A DNA stretch of 8,303 nucleotides from contig NHHQ01000130.1 in assembly GCA_002170915.1 (NCBI GenBank), positions 14,398 to 22,700 of the forward strand. The letters are read 5' to 3'. The notes beneath the pieces were generated by a model. That model did no database searches. It was not told the DNA's origin and saw only the letters and a program-made list of their open reading frames with translations. Shown one piece after another: positions 5,854 through 8,303 of this stretch. The DNA is from Rhodospirillaceae bacterium TMED167 (GTDB lineage Bacteria; Pseudomonadota; Alphaproteobacteria; Rhodospirillales_A; UBA2165). The position numbers and the translations under genes are program-made. The first letter of the stretch is position 1. Every line of letters starts with the position of its first letter.

Positions 5854-6636
5854 CTAATAGAGCTGGGTTCTCAGCACATCGGGGTCGCTCAGAATGACTG
5901 GAAGTATGCCGGCCAGCAGGCCGGCCCAGTTGTTAATTTGGTCCTCGGATTGTACCAAATCTTGCCGGATCTCAATCGCGCAATTGGCATACCCATGAGC
6001 GCCCGCGTGGATGTCTAATGTGTGAGCATATTGTGTGCCAGAGTATGGTTTGTTGTCGCCAACGATCAGGTCATTAGACTTATGCGCCAATGTTTCGATA
6101 AGCGGTCGGGCTATTCTCGGGTCCCTGTTCCATAGTACCCCGATATGCCAGGGTCGCGCCTCATCGGTCATGTGGGGCGTGAAGGTGTGGATGGAAAACA
6201 GGGCCGGCGACACCCCAGTAGACCGCCGACGCGCTAAAAGATCCGCGAGGTGGTGGTGATAGGGATCGTAAAGATCCGCCCTCCTTGACGCCCGGTCTAG
6301 TGTCGTAATGTTTTGGTTCCCCGGAATGAGCGTTTGATCGCTGACGGCGGGAATAGCTGCGGGCTCATTAGGGTCTCTGTTAAGATCTATCACCAAGCGG
6401 GAGTATTTGGCGAGTATGGCGGTTGCCCGGAGGATTTCTGATAACCTCTGTGTGATGGCGGCGGCGCCAATATCCCATGCGATGTGATCTTCGAGGCGTG
6501 TCGGTGCCAGGCCCAAATTATTGAGGGATACCGGGATCGCATTGCTTGCGTGATCGCATGCCAACACCAGGGGGCTGTCGCTGTCGGAATTTATAACGTC
6601 GAACGTCTCAGCATCGGTAGAGCACAATAATTTCAC
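5854..6636 (-). CDS. N-formylglutamate amidohydrolase family protein
   Basis: A 260-aa protein of the FGase family, whose best known member HutG is a metal-dependent hydrolase that cleaves N-formylglutamate to glutamate and formate in histidine degradation. Conserved blocks are CDHASN (27-32), HIAWDIGA (51-58), YSRLVIDLNR (78-87), SIHTFTP (148-154), GDNKPYSG (193-200) and EIRQDL (222-227). The histidine, aspartate and glutamate residues in these blocks are the likely metal ligands and catalytic groups. The start is GTG at 6636; a TAA two codons upstream excludes an earlier start, and the Shine-Dalgarno is weak. No hutH, hutU or hutI is in the window. Standalone copies near DUF2312 genes are, from memory, common in alphaproteobacteria, so a role outside the hut pathway is quite possible. 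The exact substrate is not shown by the sequence. Confidence 0.88.
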   Translation of the reverse strand: MKLLCSTDAETFDVINSDSDSPLVLACDHASNAIPVSLNNLGLAPTRLEDHIAWDIGAAAITQRLSEILRATAILAKYSRLVIDLNRDPNEPAAIPAVSDQTLIPGNQNITTLDRASRRADLYDPYHHHLADLLARRRSTGVSPALFSIHTFTPHMTDEARPWHIGVLWNRDPRIARPLIETLAHKSNDLIVGDNKPYSGTQYAHTLDIHAGAHGYANCAIEIRQDLVQSEDQINNWAGLLAGILPVILSDPDVLRTQLY

Positions 6637-6759
6637 GGGTTATGGCTTTCAAACGATCCGGGCTACGGTTTAAGAATATCGAATATCTTGGCGCATCGTT
6701 TCGCCGGGGTCAAAATCTGACTGGCCGTGCCGTGCTCGGAAAACTATAACCCGTGGGGT

Positions 6760-7656
6760 ATGTTTCACCCCCACCGTTCTGCCGGCGCGCAACACCTCGC
6801 CTTTCTAGCGCTTTTGCTGGGGGCGGTCGCGATCGCTTTTTCACCAATTTTCGTGCGGATCAGCGAGTTAGGGCCTTTCTCCACGGCATTTTATCGGGTT
6901 GCCTTGGCGCTTCCGGCCTTTTGGTTTTGCATGGCATTTCCCCAGTCAAAGGCTGAACTTGTCAGAACGCCCTCTACCCGAAAAGATTACGCACGCCTGA
7001 CCCTTGCCGGCGTTTTTTTTGCGGGGGATCTGGCCTTTTGGCACTGGTCCATTAATTTGACGTCGGTCGCAAATTCCACCTTACTGGCAAATGCGGCGCC
7101 GTTTTTTGTCACTTTAGCAGCATTTTTTTTGTTTAAGCAGCGGTTCTCGAAACTTTTTCTGTTGGGACTCGGTTGTGCCATCGGGGGGATCGTTCTGCTA
7201 ATGGGAAATAGTCTCAGCCTGGGCGGCGGCCACCTACTCGGCGACGTTTTGGGCGTGATCACCGCCATGTTTTATGCTGCCTATATTCTGGCGGTTGGTA
7301 AACTGCGGGAAGAGTTTTCAACGGCAATCGTTATGACGTGGAGCGGTTTGGTTTCCGGTGTAATTCTCCTTGTCCTCATGTGTCTCACCGAGGAGACCCT
7401 TGTCGCAGGAAGTGCGGTGGGCTGGATGGTTCTGTTTGGACTGGCGTTGTTTTCTCACGCCGGAGGTCAAAGTCTGATTGCTTATTCGCTGGCGCATCTG
7501 CCGGCAGCCATGGGGTCCGTAGGGCTTTTACTGCAGCCGGTCCTGGCTGCAGTGTTGGCGTGGATCCTGTTTGCCGAGGCTCTCGATACTATCCAGGTTG
7601 TTGGCGGGGCAGTCGTCCTTGCTGGCATTTATGTTGCCAGACGCGGAGCTGTGTAG
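6760..7656 (+). CDS. EamA/DMT-superfamily transporter
   Basis: A polytopic inner-membrane protein of the drug/metabolite transporter superfamily (298 aa from this start), with two tandem EamA repeats of about five helices each. Numbered from this ATG, the first repeat spans about 12-150, opening with LALLLGAVAIAFSPIFVRISELGP and including FYRVALALPAFWF and FWHWSINLTSVANSTLLANAAPFFV, a typical EamA signature. The second spans about 158-293, with GDVLGVITAMFYAAYILAVGKL, AYSLAHLPAAMGSVGLLLQPVLAAVLAWILFAE and a final helix before the basic end ARRGAV. It probably exports a small metabolite or amino acid; the substrate cannot be read from the sequence. A GTG at 6727 would add 11 residues with no clear family match and also lacks a good ribosome binding site, so the start is uncertain. 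The gene is divergent from the amidohydrolase gene and lies 95 bp before egtD. Confidence 0.9.
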   Translation: MFHPHRSAGAQHLAFLALLLGAVAIAFSPIFVRISELGPFSTAFYRVALALPAFWFCMAFPQSKAELVRTPSTRKDYARLTLAGVFFAGDLAFWHWSINLTSVANSTLLANAAPFFVTLAAFFLFKQRFSKLFLLGLGCAIGGIVLLMGNSLSLGGGHLLGDVLGVITAMFYAAYILAVGKLREEFSTAIVMTWSGLVSGVILLVLMCLTEETLVAGSAVGWMVLFGLALFSHAGGQSLIAYSLAHLPAAMGSVGLLLQPVLAAVLAWILFAEALDTIQVVGGAVVLAGIYVARRGAV

Positions 7657-7751
7657 CTCGGCTTGACACCCCGTGAAGCGGCGATCATGTTGGCGCCAAT
7701 TTCCGGTATTTCATTTTGTATCAATCTTGAGACACAGTATTAGTTAATCAT
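7657..7751 (+). other. Intergenic region before egtD
   Basis: This 95-bp gap separates the transporter gene from egtD. It contains a perfect 10-bp palindrome (TTGGCGCCAA, about 7690-7699) and becomes AT-rich towards the egtD start. No convincing terminator and no Shine-Dalgarno is visible, so I cannot tell whether egtD has its own promoter or is cotranscribed with the transporter gene. Confidence 0.4.
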
Positions 7752-8303
7752 ATGAGTTCGTCTGCGGCTGATCGCCAGGAGACGCTAAAGCGCGTCGCTT
7801 ACTTCATCGACAAAAAACCTGCCCCTGCCGACTTTCTGGCAGAGGTGCTGATTGGTTTGTCCAAATCACCAAAATCGGTGCCGCCAAAATTTTTCTATGA
7901 CGAGGCCGGCTCGGATTTGTTCAATAAAATTTGCAAGACACCTGAATATTATGTGACCCGGACCGAGGTGGCTCTGCTGGAAACCTATGGTTCAGAGATT
8001 TCACGGAGAGCGGGCCCTTCAAGAGCGGTGATTGAATATGGGTGCGGCTCCAGTTTGAAAATTAACGCCCTCCTTGATGGCTTGACCGATCCCGCCGAAT
8101 ACCTTGCCATTGACATTTCAAAGGAACATCTCCTGCGAACAGCGGCGGACATTGCCGAAGCGCATCCCGCCGTCAAGGTTGGTGCTATTTGTGCTGATTT
8201 TTCTCGCGATTTGGATTTACCAAAGACCGTCGGCGACGGTAGCAAGCGCCTTGCCTTTTTCCCGGGTTCCACGATTGGAAATCAAACACCCGAAGAAGCT
8301 GTT
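7752..8303 (+). CDS. egtD: L-histidine N-alpha-methyltransferase EgtD (N-terminal part)
   Basis: The first 184 codons of a SAM-dependent methyltransferase that converts histidine to hercynine (trimethylhistidine), the first step of ergothioneine synthesis. The frame is open to the window edge; EgtD proteins are about 320 aa, so the C-terminal part is missing. The diagnostic N-terminal block PPKFFYDEAGSDLFNKICKT is followed by PEYYVTRTE (64-72). The SAM-binding motif I is VIEYGCGSS (93-101), followed by YLAIDIS (117-123) and FFPGSTIGN (169-177), the characteristic EgtD segment whose asparagine helps hold histidine. Compared with the common ELGSGSS, motif I here is EYGCGSS, a mild variation. 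The ATG at 7752 gives a natural N-terminus but has no visible Shine-Dalgarno. The partner sulfoxide synthase gene egtB is not upstream and would have to lie downstream or elsewhere. Confidence 0.93.
   Translation, partial: MSSSAADRQETLKRVAYFIDKKPAPADFLAEVLIGLSKSPKSVPPKFFYDEAGSDLFNKICKTPEYYVTRTEVALLETYGSEISRRAGPSRAVIEYGCGSSLKINALLDGLTDPAEYLAIDISKEHLLRTAADIAEAHPAVKVGAICADFSRDLDLPKTVGDGSKRLAFFPGSTIGNQTPEEAV

Noticed and set aside
6987..7268. A minus-strand open frame of 93 codons within the transporter gene
   Set aside because: It is an antisense shadow of a well-supported membrane protein, rich in prolines and lysines and without family resemblance.
7985..8272. A minus-strand open frame of 95 codons near the window end
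   Set aside because: It is antisense to egtD, whose plus-strand frame is clearly coding up to the window edge.

Overview
The window looks like an ordinary chromosomal segment of an alphaproteobacterium, probably from the Rhodospirillales or a related marine group. The reasons are a GapR/DUF2312 gene, a TPR protein of a type common in that class, a divergent flagellin-like protein, EgtD, and intermediate GC content. This placement is inferred from gene content and protein style; no 16S or other marker is present. No rRNA, tRNA, CRISPR array, insertion sequence, prophage or integration site was found.

Layout. Positions 1-3003 hold the end of glcD, then glcE and glcF, a compact plus-strand operon for the three-subunit glycolate oxidase that feeds glycolate carbon into glyoxylate. 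A short TPR protein follows on the same strand (3059-3442). Its N-terminus looks truncated, and its stop codon overlaps the stop of a convergent minus-strand flagellin-like gene (3439-4566). A 233-bp divergent intergenic region (4567-4799) separates that gene from an SDR-family gene (4800-5504). The region carries a 10-bp inverted repeat built on two strong Shine-Dalgarno sequences, one of which serves a seven-codon mini-ORF ahead of the flagellin gene. The SDR gene meets gapR tail to tail (5509-5751, minus). Upstream of gapR on the minus strand is an N-formylglutamate amidohydrolase family gene (5854-6636). Divergent from that are a ten-helix EamA/DMT exporter (6760-7656) and the first 184 codons of egtD (7752 to the window end), which starts ergothioneine biosynthesis.

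How the genes relate. Only glcDEF is a clear functional unit. The rest is a mosaic of short transcription units in changing orientation. I see no convincing new multi-gene system. The points most worth checking are the mini-ORF leader and non-canonical character of the isolated flagellin-like gene, the SDR protein lacking the catalytic tyrosine, and the 5'-truncated TPR gene.
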